Source of the DNA: Deltaproteobacteria bacterium
GTDB lineage: Bacteria; Desulfobacterota; Dissulfuribacteria; Dissulfuribacterales; QOAL01
Reading direction: 5' to 3'
Assembly (NCBI GenBank): GCA_024275145.1
Contig: JAJRZR010000100.1
Span: forward strand, 1-55,448
Length of the DNA: 55,448 nucleotides
The position numbers and the translations under genes are program-made. Below the pieces are notes generated by a model. It did not search any database. It saw only the letters and a list, made by a program, of their open reading frames with translations, and was not told the origin of the DNA. Positions 17,784 to 27,886 of this stretch are shown in pieces; position 1 is the stretch's first letter; each line of letters starts with the position of its first letter.

Positions 17784-18425
17784 TTGAAAAAACCTTTTTT
17801 TTATGCAGGCCCTTTTTCAGCATGTGTGCCTCCAGACCGGGGTCTCTATGAAGGAATCGAGATCGAGATGGCAGAATCCACCTTCAATATCTTGAAAGGA
17901 CCTTCTGGATGCGGCAAGTCCACACTATTACACCAGATCGTAGGGATGAAGGCGGCCAAAGGTGCAAAGCGTATACTCGGGGGCGAAAGCTTTGACCGGA
18001 ACATGCTGCCTGAATGGAGATCCAAGGTAACCATCATGATGCAAAATGCCCCCCTGCTTACTGGTACGGTCCGGGAGAACCTGGCATTCCCCTTCAGGTT
18101 GAAAAACTCCGGAGGCAGGACATTCCATTGGAACAAGGCCCGGTGGCTCATGCATGAAACAGGCCTGGACCATGTGAAACCGGAGCAGGACGCCAAGATG
18201 CTCTCAGGCGGGGAGCGTCACCGCCTGGCCCTGGTAAGAGCACTTTTGTGGTCTCCTACCGTAATACTTGCAGACGAGCCCCTTGGAGGTCTCGACGAGG
18301 CCATAGCCCAAAGGTGCCTCGACTTATTGCAAGAATACTCATCCAGGCCCGGCAAGGCGGTACTGTGCGTGCTGCACAACTTCGACCACCTGGAGGCAAC
18401 TGGAAGAACCTTCAATCTTCCATAA
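17784..18425 (+). CDS. fetA: ABC transporter ATP-binding protein, FetA/YbbL type
   Basis: 213 residues with complete ATPase motifs: Walker A GPSGCGKST, Q-loop MMQNAPLL, signature LSGGERHRLALVRAL, Walker B VILADEPLGGLDE and switch His in CVLHNFDH. The start is TTG at 17784 with AAGGGG upstream. The permease gene follows 24 bases later, and together they match the FetAB pair, reported in E. coli to export iron and help under oxidative stress. The role here is by family. Confidence 0.88.
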   Translation: MKKPFFYAGPFSACVPPDRGLYEGIEIEMAESTFNILKGPSGCGKSTLLHQIVGMKAAKGAKRILGGESFDRNMLPEWRSKVTIMMQNAPLLTGTVRENLAFPFRLKNSGGRTFHWNKARWLMHETGLDHVKPEQDAKMLSGGERHRLALVRALLWSPTVILADEPLGGLDEAIAQRCLDLLQEYSSRPGKAVLCVLHNFDHLEATGRTFNLP

Positions 18426-18449
18426 TCGACTATAACATGGCGTGTTTTC

Positions 18450-19286
18450 ATGCAAAAATTTACATTCCTTAGCCCACTCGACCTGTTGATAGCCACCGTA
18501 CTTGTACTCGCCGCAGGGACCATCTCCATCCTGCTACGACTCGGCCTTGAAAAATCCCTTGCCGTTGCAGCCAGCAGATGCGTCTTACAACTGGGTATGG
18601 TGGGGCTTGTCCTGGAAAAGATATTCGGCATAGACCATCCTTTGCCAGTACTCGCCTGGCTAGCGGTCATGGTGACACTTGCCAGCAACGAAGCGGTAAA
18701 GCGTGCCAAGTGGAACTACCGTGGCATAACACTTGATGCAGTGATCACCATGGCCTTTTCAGCCATGATAGTAGGCGCCATCGTAACCCAGGCCGTGATA
18801 AAGGTCAGGCCGTGGTACAGCCCCCAGTACGTTATTCCCCTGCTAGGCATGATCCTTGGCAACTCTCTGAACGGAATATCCCTGTGCCTGGACCGGCTTA
18901 CAGAGCACCTCACCTCCAGGACAACCGAAATCGAGCTGCTCCTGGCATTTGGTGCCACCAGGTCAGAGGCCATGGCTGAACCCTTACAAACGGCTGTCAA
19001 GACAGGTATGATACCAATTATCAACAACATGTCGGTGGCAGGAATCGTTAGCCTTCCAGGGATGATGACAGGACAGATACTGGCAGGGGCGCCACCAATC
19101 CAAGCGGTAGGCTACCAGATCGTCGTCATGTTCATGATTGCCGCGGCAAATGCGCTGGGTTCCATGTCCATAGCCACCCTCGCATCAAGAAGGCTCATGG
19201 AACCACATGGGAGGTTGAGGCTGGACCGATTGAACAGGTCGAAAAAACCGGCATCACGGAAAAAGGCCTTGGGTAAAAAAGGATGA
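18450..19286 (+). CDS. fetB: ABC permease, FetB/YbbM (UPF0014) family
   Basis: 278 residues with about seven hydrophobic helices. Family signatures are LVLEKIFGI near 50, VIPLLGMILGNSLNGISLCLDRL near 130, and the long EIELLLAFGATRSEAMAEPLQTAVKTGMIPIINNMSVAGIVSLPGMMTGQILAG. It pairs with the ATPase immediately upstream. The C terminus is strongly basic (RSKKPASRKKALGKKG). Confidence 0.9.
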   Translation: MQKFTFLSPLDLLIATVLVLAAGTISILLRLGLEKSLAVAASRCVLQLGMVGLVLEKIFGIDHPLPVLAWLAVMVTLASNEAVKRAKWNYRGITLDAVITMAFSAMIVGAIVTQAVIKVRPWYSPQYVIPLLGMILGNSLNGISLCLDRLTEHLTSRTTEIELLLAFGATRSEAMAEPLQTAVKTGMIPIINNMSVAGIVSLPGMMTGQILAGAPPIQAVGYQIVVMFMIAAANALGSMSIATLASRRLMEPHGRLRLDRLNRSKKPASRKKALGKKG

Positions 19287-19339
19287 CCGCTGGCACATTG
19301 CATATCTGCCTCCTGTCCCGGACAACGTGCCAGGCCCTG

Positions 19340-21214
19340 TCATACTGACAGATGTGAGATCGTCTCACTCATGACAGTTGATTGGTTATTCAATTCCTTT
19401 GCCTTTGCCCGCAATTCATTCGATTCCTCCAGATTTCTCTCGGCCTCTGTATGGAGAACGCTAACCTGCTCCTTTACTGCAACGGTCATTTCATTACTCG
19501 CCTGAACCTGTTGATTGATTTCACCATAGGTGGCGGTCTGCTCCTCCACCGCTGCGGCCACGGTATTGACCGCATCACGCATCTTGTCAGTGGCCTCTGT
19601 TCCATCCTGAATAGTAGCCACGGTACGCCTCACGTCTGCCTGTATATTTCCGATCAACGGGCCTATGGTCTCAGTGGCCTCGGCTGTCTGTTGAGCCAGG
19701 GCCTTGACCTCCTCTGCTACCACGGCAAATCCCTTGCCAGCCTCACCGGCCCTAGCTGCCTCTATGGTGGCATTTAGGGCCAACAGGGTGGTCTGCTCCG
19801 AGATAGTACGTATCAACTGTGTCACATCACCCACCTTACGGGCATGCTCCTCAAGGCTTGATATAATCTCCGCGCTCTTCAGCATCTGTCTGTTCAAATC
19901 CTCGGCGAGGGTTGCAGCCCCGGCAGTACTCTGGGCAATCTCGTTGGTCGCCTCGGATAGATTCTCCACCATACTGGCAGTATGATCCATGGATACGGAA
20001 AGCTCTGATATCTCTCCCATGGCGTTATCCGAAGCAGCAACAGAGGTCTCGGCCTCCTTGAACATCTGCCTGGCCAATTTATCCAGGGCAGTGGCCGAGG
20101 AACCAAGATCGTTCGACGTAGAGGAAACCCTTCCAACCAGGTCACATATATGATCCAGAAATTTATTGAAACTCGCTGCCACAACGGTAAGTTCATCCTT
20201 ACCCCGTTGGGCCAGGCGCTCTTTGAGGTTCCCGTCCCCCATCTTTTTGAGTATGGCAACCAGCTCATCCAGGGAATTGGTTATGGATTTGACCAGGCAA
20301 CACCCGGTAAGACCAAGGATAATGATGGCAAGCCCGATGACGGATAGCAGCATCACTGTGGTGGTCTGGGCAATCTCCTGCCCTTTTTCCACGAGCACTC
20401 CTGTTTTCGCGTTATCGAGCTGGGCCGAATTGAGGCTGGCCTCTATGACCTTGAGGGCAGCGTTTACATCCTTTTCACTGGAATCCACCTTGTTTCTTAT
20501 GGCTGATATACTTGCCGTGGCATCATCCAGTTCGTAGAACGCCTCTACTATCCGACTAATGAGCCTTTTGTCAATATCGCCCACCCCTTTGTTCCTGTCT
20601 AGGCTGGAGGTAATATCCTCCACTATTGAAGATATCTTGGCCTGGGAGCTGGTGGATTCCTTGATCGTCCCATCTATCACACGGTTAATAAAGGGCACAC
20701 ACCTTCGATAGGCATTGCTGGCGGCAATCAACTTCTCTTTGACAGACAGAACACCAGAATAAGACGAAAGGGCCTTCTCAATGGCCTGCAGTATATGGTC
20801 TTCTGCCTGGAAGACCTTCTCCACATTGGAATCGAGGCTGTTTTGCCTTACGGTGAGCACATCCACCCTTTTCATGAAATTCTTGAGCTCAGCCTTTCCA
20901 CTGGCAGGCAAGACCGCTGAAAGCCTGTTCGCATTGCTCCTGATATCCTCCAAGGCCGCCTTGTCCCCGGTTCTAAGGTACATGGCAAGTGAAGAGTTTA
21001 TCTTTCGCACGATCTCAGAATTCCGGAAATGACGCTTGAGGTTTGCCATGAAGTCCTCGGAGGACTCCTTGATATGCACCCCATTGGCACTCAACTGGGC
21101 GACGCGCCAAAGGCCGACACTACCAACCAGTGCAAGTATCAGCAATGAAAGGCCAATAAGCCCTGCGAGTCTGGCTTTAATGCTTATGTTCCTGAAAACA
21201 TCAATGAAAAACAT
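19340..21214 (-). CDS. methyl-accepting chemotaxis protein
   Basis: 624 residues: transmembrane helix 1 (about 14-36), a periplasmic helical sensor (about 40-270), transmembrane helix 2 (about 275-300), a HAMP domain and the signalling hairpin with the conserved tip [33 protein letters not shown]. The start is ATG 21214 (GGGAGG 8 bases upstream), not the TTG 10 codons earlier. There is no C-terminal pentapeptide for CheR. The ligand is unknown. A perfect 16-bp hairpin separates it from the porin gene upstream. Confidence 0.93.
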   Translation of the reverse strand: MFFIDVFRNISIKARLAGLIGLSLLILALVGSVGLWRVAQLSANGVHIKESSEDFMANLKRHFRNSEIVRKINSSLAMYLRTGDKAALEDIRSNANRLSAVLPASGKAELKNFMKRVDVLTVRQNSLDSNVEKVFQAEDHILQAIEKALSSYSGVLSVKEKLIAASNAYRRCVPFINRVIDGTIKESTSSQAKISSIVEDITSSLDRNKGVGDIDKRLISRIVEAFYELDDATASISAIRNKVDSSEKDVNAALKVIEASLNSAQLDNAKTGVLVEKGQEIAQTTTVMLLSVIGLAIIILGLTGCCLVKSITNSLDELVAILKKMGDGNLKERLAQRGKDELTVVAASFNKFLDHICDLVGRVSSTSNDLGSSATALDKLARQMFKEAETSVAASDNAMGEISELSVSMDHTASMVENLSEATNEIAQSTAGAATLAEDLNRQMLKSAEIISSLEEHARKVGDVTQLIRTISEQTTLLALNATIEAARAGEAGKGFAVVAEEVKALAQQTAEATETIGPLIGNIQADVRRTVATIQDGTEATDKMRDAVNTVAAAVEEQTATYGEINQQVQASNEMTVAVKEQVSVLHTEAERNLEESNELRAKAKELNNQSTVMSETISHLSV

Positions 21215-21242
21215 CCAAAAAACCTCCCAGGGCACCAATATC

Positions 21243-21278
21243 AACCCTTCATGCGGCCAACAGGCCGCATGAAGGGTT
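21243..21278. terminator. 16-bp perfect hairpin between porin and MCP genes
   Basis: AACCCTTCATGCGGCC, loop AACA, then the exact complement. On the plus strand it is followed by TTATTAG, on the minus strand by TTGATATT, so it may terminate the porin transcript. Its CATGCGGCC core is the same string found at the head of several dispersed repeats, so it may derive from one. Confidence 0.6.
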
Positions 21279-21292
21279 TTATTAGTTTCCCA

Positions 21293-22753
21293 TCAAAACC
21301 TGCAATCGATCAGCACATAAAAATCACTAAACTTATCATCAATCCTGAAAGGCTGGCCGATGTGCCAACCACTGCCGCTGTAGTCATAATCAATCCAGGT
21401 ATAACCTGTCCGCAGGAACAGATAACGATTTACGGGCTGGATGTAATAGAAGTCATAAACATCACCCCTGCTGGCAAGCTTGTTAAAGATCTCCGTACTG
21501 CCCTGGGTGAAGCTGAACCAGTACTTGCTGCCATGATTAAACTCGAAACCAAGTTTTGGATTGTTGAGCAAGGCCATTGGCAGTGTATAGCGAAGCCCTG
21601 CATATATGGCCCAACCGGTCCGATCGTGCTCCCCGTCACTGCTCAGGAGCCCCATCGGTGCGTTTATCGCCTGTCCTGATGGATCTTTCCCTACAGACAT
21701 GTAGGCAAATTTTCCATTGGGGTGGCTGTTGTTGAGACCCCAGGAGAGGAACAGATCCAGGCCACTGTCAACAACATTGGTGGCCTGCACATGAATCCCG
21801 AAGAGATCCATATCCCCGAGGTTACGTGTAGCACCAAGGGGTGTATCCACGAAATTATCGCCCCTCACATAGCTCAATACCAGAAGACTTCCAGGAATCC
21901 TGGGGAGTTCGGTCTCAAAAAAGGCGGCAAATACGTCGAGATCGTCTATCCCACCTCGTTCATCCAGGTATATATCCTTATCGTCATCCGACTGGTAGCC
22001 CTTTCCATAGGCCAGGCGAAGCCCGCTATTCTTGAGCCCCAGATACCGTTCGAGTCCGAAGGTCATCACGATGCCATCTGCCTCCCCGTCAAACAAAAGG
22101 GCCGGATAAGTGGATTGTCTCTTCCTGTTCTCCTTAAACTCCAGGGGAGGCCCTTCTGTGGACGGGTGACGCCCTATTGTCAGGGCAACCGGTACTGGGC
22201 TGTGCGGGAGCACCCAATCGATATAGGCGCGGTCCAGCTTGAGCGTGGTATCATCGGGCACATGGGCCCTGTTCGGGTCCGAGTACATGACATAGCGGTC
22301 ACTGTCCGCCCAATTTTTGTAAACAGTCAAGCGCCCGTGGAAATCCAGTCCTTTTATCACCTTAGCAGAAAGATTGAGCCTGAACCTGTTACTCCAGAAG
22401 TTGTCATTGCTGAGGTCTTCTTCCTTGCCGGTGATCATGTTCCTGTGATCCCTGACCTTGAAATTGTCCATCCTGGTCCTCAGCTCAGCCCCGATATTGA
22501 GCTTGTCCTCTATCGTTTTGGTCTCAACCTTATCCAAGGTATCGTATATCTCATCGATATCCTTGCTGAGTTTTCTGGTCTCCACCTTTTCCTTTTCCAG
22601 CCGGTCAACCCTCTGCTGTAAGGCATCCAGTCTCTGAAGGATCGCCCTGTAGTCTTCTACCGGCAAGGTTACCGTCTGCCCGGAGGCCTGAAGCATACCC
22701 GGTACCATCAAAAAGAAAGCACTAAGCAAAAAAATCTTGATCCTTACCTTCAT
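21293..22753 (-). CDS. DUF3373-type outer-membrane porin
   Basis: 486 residues with a signal peptide (KIFLLSAFFLMVPGMLQAS-like, cleaved near 24), a periplasmic coiled coil (about 35-80, LQQRVDRLEKEKVETRKLSKDIDEIYDTLDKVE) and a beta-barrel from about 90 to the end, closing with the outer-membrane signature (VLIDCRF, terminal Phe). DUF3373 proteins are predicted porins; the substrate is unknown. The small cytochrome c gene lies just upstream on the same strand (about 30 bases). Confidence 0.87.
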   Translation of the reverse strand: MKVRIKIFLLSAFFLMVPGMLQASGQTVTLPVEDYRAILQRLDALQQRVDRLEKEKVETRKLSKDIDEIYDTLDKVETKTIEDKLNIGAELRTRMDNFKVRDHRNMITGKEEDLSNDNFWSNRFRLNLSAKVIKGLDFHGRLTVYKNWADSDRYVMYSDPNRAHVPDDTTLKLDRAYIDWVLPHSPVPVALTIGRHPSTEGPPLEFKENRKRQSTYPALLFDGEADGIVMTFGLERYLGLKNSGLRLAYGKGYQSDDDKDIYLDERGGIDDLDVFAAFFETELPRIPGSLLVLSYVRGDNFVDTPLGATRNLGDMDLFGIHVQATNVVDSGLDLFLSWGLNNSHPNGKFAYMSVGKDPSGQAINAPMGLLSSDGEHDRTGWAIYAGLRYTLPMALLNNPKLGFEFNHGSKYWFSFTQGSTEIFNKLASRGDVYDFYYIQPVNRYLFLRTGYTWIDYDYSGSGWHIGQPFRIDDKFSDFYVLIDCRF

Positions 22754-22783
22754 CTTTCTTATCTCCCTCGATTTAAGATTTCT

Positions 22784-23086
22784 TTATTTAGGAATTACCG
22801 CCTCGGCCGGCTGGTCACTGTCTGCTGCATGTTCTTCCAGGTACTTTAGAATTTCCTCAAGCTGTCCATCGCTGATACTGGAAGAGAAATCCACTGGATG
22901 CCGTCTTCTCTTGAAGTACTTTTTCCAGACAACGGCTGCCTTGTCCGCCGGATTTATAACCACGGCACTACCGCCTTTTTTGTGACACTCACCGCACTTA
23001 GCAACGAACAGGTCCCTGCCGGCGGACCAGGAAACGGACCCTGCAACCAAGACGAACAAAAGCGAAAGAATGACAATACTTTTCAT
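22784..23086 (-). CDS. small periplasmic c-type cytochrome
   Basis: 100 residues: signal peptide (1-22), one haem-binding CGECH at residues 31-35, and a short helical domain. There is no methionine after the CxxCH, so the sixth iron ligand cannot be the usual Met; His 61 region (RRRHPVDFS) is a candidate. The start at ATG 23086 has GGGAGGAG 5 bases upstream; the longer frame to 23140 would spoil the signal peptide. It is likely co-transcribed with the DUF3373 porin. Confidence 0.88.
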   Translation of the reverse strand: MKSIVILSLLFVLVAGSVSWSAGRDLFVAKCGECHKKGGSAVVINPADKAAVVWKKYFKRRRHPVDFSSSISDGQLEEILKYLEEHAADSDQPAEAVIPK

Positions 23087-23308
23087 TACTCCTCCCTTTC
23101 TAGAAGACTTTGCGGCTACTTCCCGAAGGCATGGATTCATTGACGACAGACAATTGCATAATGATGCCCCTTTTCTGTAGTCATTCGTTTCCGAAACAGA
23201 CCATGGAACTTATTTCCTCAATCGGCAGACAGCCTGATATCCTTAAGGCGTAGATTGAAAAAATTAGAAAACAAAATATGCCGGACTAGAAGTGAGTGGA
23301 TCGATAAC

Positions 23309-24547
23309 TTAAGATGGGATCCTGCGACTGAATACAAAGGCAACCAATACCACGACAAACGCAGCGGTTGCAGTAGCGGAGATGGTAAAACGTATTCCCA
23401 TGACCTGGCCAAGCCCCCCTTGAAGGAGGCTACCGACAGGAAAAAAACCCATGAAACCCGTAGTGAACATCCCCATGATTTGTCCTCTCAAGGCATCACG
23501 GGCATGGAGCTGCAAGAGGCTTATCGCACTGGTTGACGCAATTACCATGATAAAACCACTGACAAAAAGACATGACAGGGCCTCGGTGTAGGTCAAGGCC
23601 ATAGACAGACCTATCAATGTGATCGGGAACAACATGGCCCCGCTCCACCACCAGCGTTCCCTTGCCCCACGGTGGCCGGTAACAGCCACAAAGATCGCGC
23701 CTGAAAGGGCGCCAAGCCCGTTTGCTGCACCAAGAAATCCGTATTCCTTGGCACCAAGGCCCAGGACATCCCTTCCGAAGGAGGGCAGGAGGATTGCATA
23801 GGGAAGGAGCAGCACCCCGAAGGCCACGATCACCAACAGGACATAGCCAACTATCGGCTCCTGCCTCACAAAGGCCCTTACCTGCCTGAAGGAGTCTAAA
23901 AAGCCGGGCTCCCTTTCCCTCGATGCCCTGGCCTGGTTGCACCATGGGTGCAGGTGCATGATGAGAACAAGTACGATGATGACGATGGCGGCGGAAATTG
24001 CCTTGAGATAGAAGCAGGCAGCGAGCATGCCCGAATCCATCAGCAGGCCGGCGATTGCAGGGCCTGAGAAACGGGCAAGATTGAATGCCGTGGAATGAAG
24101 CGCCAAGGCATTAGTGATGGTTTCCCTGCCGGTCAGGTCAAACACCAGGGACTGCCTGGCCGGCACCTCAAAGGCCATGCCTGTACCCATTATAAAGGCC
24201 AAACCCATTACCGCTGGCACGGATATCTCCCCTGCCTGGACCAGCCAACCAAAGACAAGGGCCTGGACCAGTATCAATCCCTGGACCCCGCTCAGGAATG
24301 AAACCTTGGGCAACCGGTCTGCCAACCACCCACCGAAAAAGGAAAAAAGCAGTATCGGCAGACCAGTACAGGCACCAAGCACACCCAGTATAAAAGGGGA
24401 ATTTGAAAGCTCAAGGACCAGCCATCTCTGGGCAGTTCCCTGGATCCAGGTCCCCTGCAGGGCTACCGCCTGCCCTATGAGCAGGAGCCTGAAACCAGGA
24501 TGACCAAGGGCTGCCAGTGCCCTGGGCCATCTACCCTGGATGCTCAT
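23309..24547 (-). CDS. MFS transporter
   Basis: 412 residues with about 12 hydrophobic helices. It has the MFS loop motif ([13 protein letters not shown] after helix 2), and the start [29 protein letters not shown] is typical of the exporters related to EntS/TetA-like MFS groups. It begins with ATG overlapping the hemB stop (ATGA), so it is translated from the same mRNA as hemB. A link to haem or porphyrin export is possible but unsupported by sequence. Confidence 0.9.
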   Translation of the reverse strand: MSIQGRWPRALAALGHPGFRLLLIGQAVALQGTWIQGTAQRWLVLELSNSPFILGVLGACTGLPILLFSFFGGWLADRLPKVSFLSGVQGLILVQALVFGWLVQAGEISVPAVMGLAFIMGTGMAFEVPARQSLVFDLTGRETITNALALHSTAFNLARFSGPAIAGLLMDSGMLAACFYLKAISAAIVIIVLVLIMHLHPWCNQARASREREPGFLDSFRQVRAFVRQEPIVGYVLLVIVAFGVLLLPYAILLPSFGRDVLGLGAKEYGFLGAANGLGALSGAIFVAVTGHRGARERWWWSGAMLFPITLIGLSMALTYTEALSCLFVSGFIMVIASTSAISLLQLHARDALRGQIMGMFTTGFMGFFPVGSLLQGGLGQVMGIRFTISATATAAFVVVLVAFVFSRRIPS

Positions 24548-25533
24548 AGGATCTTGGCTAGATCCTTGGCAAAGTATGTGATGATGATATCAGCACCTGC
24601 CCGACGCAGGCACATGAGGGATTCGAGGGCCACTGCTTCTTCGTCAACCCACCCGTTGCCAGCAGCCGCCTTTATCATGGCATATTCTCCACTGACCTGG
24701 TAGGCGGCTATGGGGAGGTTGAATTCCTGGCGAAGCATATGGATGATGTCAAGGTAAGGCAGTCCGGGCTTGACCATAAGTATGTCAGCGCCCTCTTCCA
24801 TATCGAGAGTGGCCTCACGGATGGCCTCTCTGGCATTGGCCGGGTCCATCTGGTAGGCCCTCCGGTCCCCAAATTGGGGGGCGCATTCTGCCGCATCCCT
24901 GAAGGGTCCATAGAAGGAGGAAGCATATTTCACCGCATAGGACATTATGGAAATCTGATCGAAATCATGTTCATCAAGGGCCTGCCTTATGGCCCCCACC
25001 CTTCCATCCATCATGTCGGAAGGAGCGACCATGTCTGCGCCTGCCCTGGCATGGGAGAGTGCAACCTTTGCAAGCAGTTCAATGGTAGCGTCGTTGTCAA
25101 CCTCCCGATCGGATTCTTTCGATCCCCGGGAGGAGAGCAACCCGCAATGCCCATGGGATGTATACTCGCACAGGCACACATCCGTTACGACCATTAGCCC
25201 TGGCACCGCCTTTTTCATGGAGGAGATGGCCCTTTGAACGATACCAGACTTGATCCAGGCATGAGTGCCCCTGGCATCCTTCTTCTCAGGCAACCCAAAG
25301 AGGATGACCGCCGGAAGCCCAAGGTCATGGATACGGGAGGCCTCTTCCACTGCCTGGTCAACAGAAAGCTGAAAGCAGCCAGGCATCGAACTTATTGGTT
25401 CCCTGACCTTCTTACCAGGACAGACAAAAAGCGGGTAGATCAAATGACTACGGTCAAGGTGTGTTTCCCTGACCATTGCCCTTATATTTTCGTCCCTGCG
25501 CATTCTCCTGGGCCTGTACTCTGGATAAATCAT
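24544..25533 (-). CDS. hemB: porphobilinogen synthase (delta-aminolevulinic acid dehydratase)
   Basis: Joins two 5-aminolevulinate molecules to porphobilinogen, second step of tetrapyrrole synthesis. The 329 residues show the zinc site [14 protein letters not shown], the first active-site Lys region in [14 protein letters not shown] and the Schiff-base Lys in [13 protein letters not shown]. The cysteines mark it as the zinc type. Start is ATG 25533 (AAAGGAG at 8 bases), giving a standard length, and it overlaps the receiver gene's stop as ATGA. The order receiver-hemB-MFS is tightly coupled. Confidence 0.96.
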   Translation of the reverse strand: MIYPEYRPRRMRRDENIRAMVRETHLDRSHLIYPLFVCPGKKVREPISSMPGCFQLSVDQAVEEASRIHDLGLPAVILFGLPEKKDARGTHAWIKSGIVQRAISSMKKAVPGLMVVTDVCLCEYTSHGHCGLLSSRGSKESDREVDNDATIELLAKVALSHARAGADMVAPSDMMDGRVGAIRQALDEHDFDQISIMSYAVKYASSFYGPFRDAAECAPQFGDRRAYQMDPANAREAIREATLDMEEGADILMVKPGLPYLDIIHMLRQEFNLPIAAYQVSGEYAMIKAAAGNGWVDEEAVALESLMCLRRAGADIIITYFAKDLAKIL

Positions 25534-25901
25534 GGCAGCCACTCCTTTAACCTTTTGCTTAGCTCTTCCAATGAAATAGGCTCTTCGATACACCCGTTAC
25601 AACCAGCGTCCCTAAAGCTTTCCTTCTCCTGGGGGGTAGCCCCGGAGCAGATCACCACTATCGGGATTTCACTGGTATCCGGAGACTGTTTCAGGAGAAC
25701 GCTTACCGACAAGGCATCAAGTGTAGGGCAATTCCGGCGAATCACGATAAGCCCGGGAAGCTCTTCCTTTGCCATGTCCAACCCTTCCTGGCCATCCTCT
25801 GCGAAGATCATCCTGAGACCATGCCTTTCCCCTATTTCCTTGAACACCTGGATCACCGGCTCCTGATCGTCCACGAGAAGGACCGTCGGGGTTTCCTTCA
25901 T
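25530..25901 (-). CDS. stand-alone receiver domain lacking the phospho-acceptor Asp (pseudo-receiver)
   Basis: 123 residues with the CheY fold: acidic pair VDD at 10-12, SG in place of the usual Thr/Ser-Ala (CSGA, 85-88). The position of the phosphorylated Asp is Arg (R55 in LIVIRRNCP) and the conserved Lys before Pro is Glu (EEP, E107). It therefore cannot be phosphorylated in the usual way and is probably a protein-binding module. It is 10 bases downstream of the ClpX-like ATPase gene and its stop overlaps hemB, so all three are translationally linked. A role as an adaptor for the ATPase is a hypothesis. Confidence 0.88.
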   Translation of the reverse strand: MKETPTVLLVDDQEPVIQVFKEIGERHGLRMIFAEDGQEGLDMAKEELPGLIVIRRNCPTLDALSVSVLLKQSPDTSEIPIVVICSGATPQEKESFRDAGCNGCIEEPISLEELSKRLKEWLP

Positions 25902-25911
25902 GGTTTTTCTC

Positions 25912-27744
25912 CTAGGTGCTTGAATTGTAACAATTACGAATAAGGCGGTTTATGAAAAGCTCAGGATTTTCCACGGCCTCAAGGGGAATGTTGAAGGTAT
26001 CCTGGCCTGTCTTGTCCCTCACGAGGGTCAGACCGTATTCCAGAATATTTATGAGTCGCTCACAATGACGGTAAAGATTGGATGGATCCTCGTAACAACC
26101 ATCCAGCAGCCTGTCAACGGCCTCGTCCTCGAAGATGATCTTGACGCCGCAGCGGTTGAAAAAGGACAGCTCATAACTTTTTACCCGCTCCACGAGAAAA
26201 ATAACGCGCTCGCAGGCCTCCTCCGGGTTGACATCATCCCTTAGGCAGGCAGAGGCCGCCATTTCGAGACGTTTAGATGTCATTGGCACCCGGGCCTCAT
26301 TCCACAAATGGGCCATCTCTTGTTCCATCTTACGGAGCAATTCCGTTGTTTCAGCAGAAACGATGGCCTCATAGGCCTGAATTCTCCTGGGGTCATCAGG
26401 GCATTCAAGCAGCCTGTCAAGCTCGCCCTCTGGATCCTCCACCATCTTTCTTGTGACCACCAGAAATGGGATATCCGTAGAGGGCAACTTCTTCTCAAAG
26501 GGCAAAAGCGCCCTTTCCACAACACTAACCAAGGCCCTTGCCCCGGTCCTTTCCTGGTACGCCTGGTGTGCCAGGAGCCTCAGGGCATCCTCTTCGAATT
26601 TGAGATCGATCCCATAGGCCTTGAAGTCATGCTTCTTGCTTACGATCACCGTGCTGTTCGGGTTTTTCAGGATCTCAAACAGGTCGTCCTCGCTTAGCTC
26701 CTCCAGGAGGACGATTACCGGAAGCCTGCCCACGAATTCCGTTTCAAAGCCGTATTCTATAAGATCCTGGGGCTTGACATGGCGCAGCCACTCTAGGTCT
26801 TCCTTTATATCGATATCCGCCCCGAAACCGATACCCTGTTTCGTAAGCCTGTTTCTTATGATATCGGCCAGACCGGAAAAGGCCCCACTAACGATAAAAA
26901 GCACGTTTTTCGTATTGATGCTCTGTTTTTCCCTCTTACCGGTCTTTCTATACCTTTCTATGGCCTCTATCTGGGAAATCGGGTCATGAGGCACCTTCAG
27001 ATCCACCTCGGTCTCCTCAAGGGGCTTCAAAAGGGCACGCTGCACACCGGCACGTGACACATCGGGTCCCTTCATAGAATGGCTCGAGGCGATCTTGTCT
27101 ATCTCATCTATGTAGACGATTCCATACTGTGCGGCCTCAAGATCCCCGTCCGCCTCTTCAACCAGGTCCCTTATCAGGTCTTCAACGTCGCCGCCAACGT
27201 AACCGGTCTCACTGAATTTGGTGGCGTCTCCCTTTACGAATGGCACCCCGAGTTTTGCCGCAATAAGCTTAATGAGGTAGGTCTTGCCCACGCCGGTAGG
27301 TCCAATGATGATGATGTTGCTCTTAATGTTACCGACCGGGAGACCACCTGCGCCCTTTTTCCTGAGGTAGGCGATCTTGTTGAAATGGGTACATATCTTG
27401 GTGGCCAGAATCGCCTTGGCCCTGTCCTGTTTGACCACATATTCGTCAAGATAGGCCTCGAGCTCTTCAGGCAGCATGTCAAAGTGGATCTGCGGCCCCT
27501 TTTCGGCCTGACTGCCTGATTGGTCATCGGTCTTTGCAGGCCTTAGTTGCTTCGGGAAGACCATCTGGGAAACCACCCTTACCTTGCCACCATATTTCTT
27601 AGCAAGATATTCGCTTATTTCCTTTTCCAGGTCTTCCTGGGAAGGTAGTTGGGTTGCCTTTACGAGTTGGCCCGCGGATCCATCCCTTGCGGATCTGTCA
27701 GGCCCACTGTCCTGATCGATACTCTTGTTTTTTTTCTTTTCCAT
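25912..27744 (-). CDS. ClpX-like AAA+ ATPase without the zinc-binding domain, with a C-terminal extension
   Basis: 610 residues. A charged N-terminal tail (1-85) replaces the ClpX zinc finger. The AAA+ core runs about 95-430: Walker A GPTGVGKT, pore loop GYVGGDVED, Walker B IVYIDEIDKIAS, sensor and arginine-finger region EFVGRLPVI, and an IGF loop (GIGFGAD) that in ClpX docks onto ClpP. About 170 more residues, rich in Glu and Cys/Arg, follow (for example TSKRLEMAASACLRDDVNPEEACERVIFLVERV). It is a paralogue, not canonical ClpX (about 420 residues). The IGF loop suggests it can work with ClpP, presumably on its own substrates. Next in the operon is the pseudo-receiver. Confidence 0.88.
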   Translation of the reverse strand: MEKKKNKSIDQDSGPDRSARDGSAGQLVKATQLPSQEDLEKEISEYLAKKYGGKVRVVSQMVFPKQLRPAKTDDQSGSQAEKGPQIHFDMLPEELEAYLDEYVVKQDRAKAILATKICTHFNKIAYLRKKGAGGLPVGNIKSNIIIIGPTGVGKTYLIKLIAAKLGVPFVKGDATKFSETGYVGGDVEDLIRDLVEEADGDLEAAQYGIVYIDEIDKIASSHSMKGPDVSRAGVQRALLKPLEETEVDLKVPHDPISQIEAIERYRKTGKREKQSINTKNVLFIVSGAFSGLADIIRNRLTKQGIGFGADIDIKEDLEWLRHVKPQDLIEYGFETEFVGRLPVIVLLEELSEDDLFEILKNPNSTVIVSKKHDFKAYGIDLKFEEDALRLLAHQAYQERTGARALVSVVERALLPFEKKLPSTDIPFLVVTRKMVEDPEGELDRLLECPDDPRRIQAYEAIVSAETTELLRKMEQEMAHLWNEARVPMTSKRLEMAASACLRDDVNPEEACERVIFLVERVKSYELSFFNRCGVKIIFEDEAVDRLLDGCYEDPSNLYRHCERLINILEYGLTLVRDKTGQDTFNIPLEAVENPELFINRLIRNCYNSST

Positions 27745-27886
27745 GGGGTTAATTTACCAGAATCGGTATACAATCTCAACAAGCATAACTTTTCACCACC
27801 GTGGGGTTGTGCTACTCTTCTGCAGATTTATGCCCTTAATATCATTTTTCGTCTTTGCCGCCAAATCTCGAAAGGAGGATCTTCAC

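Noticed and set aside
21722-22621. 299-codon open frame on the plus strand
   Set aside because: Antisense to the DUF3373 porin; shows only composition mirrored from that gene.
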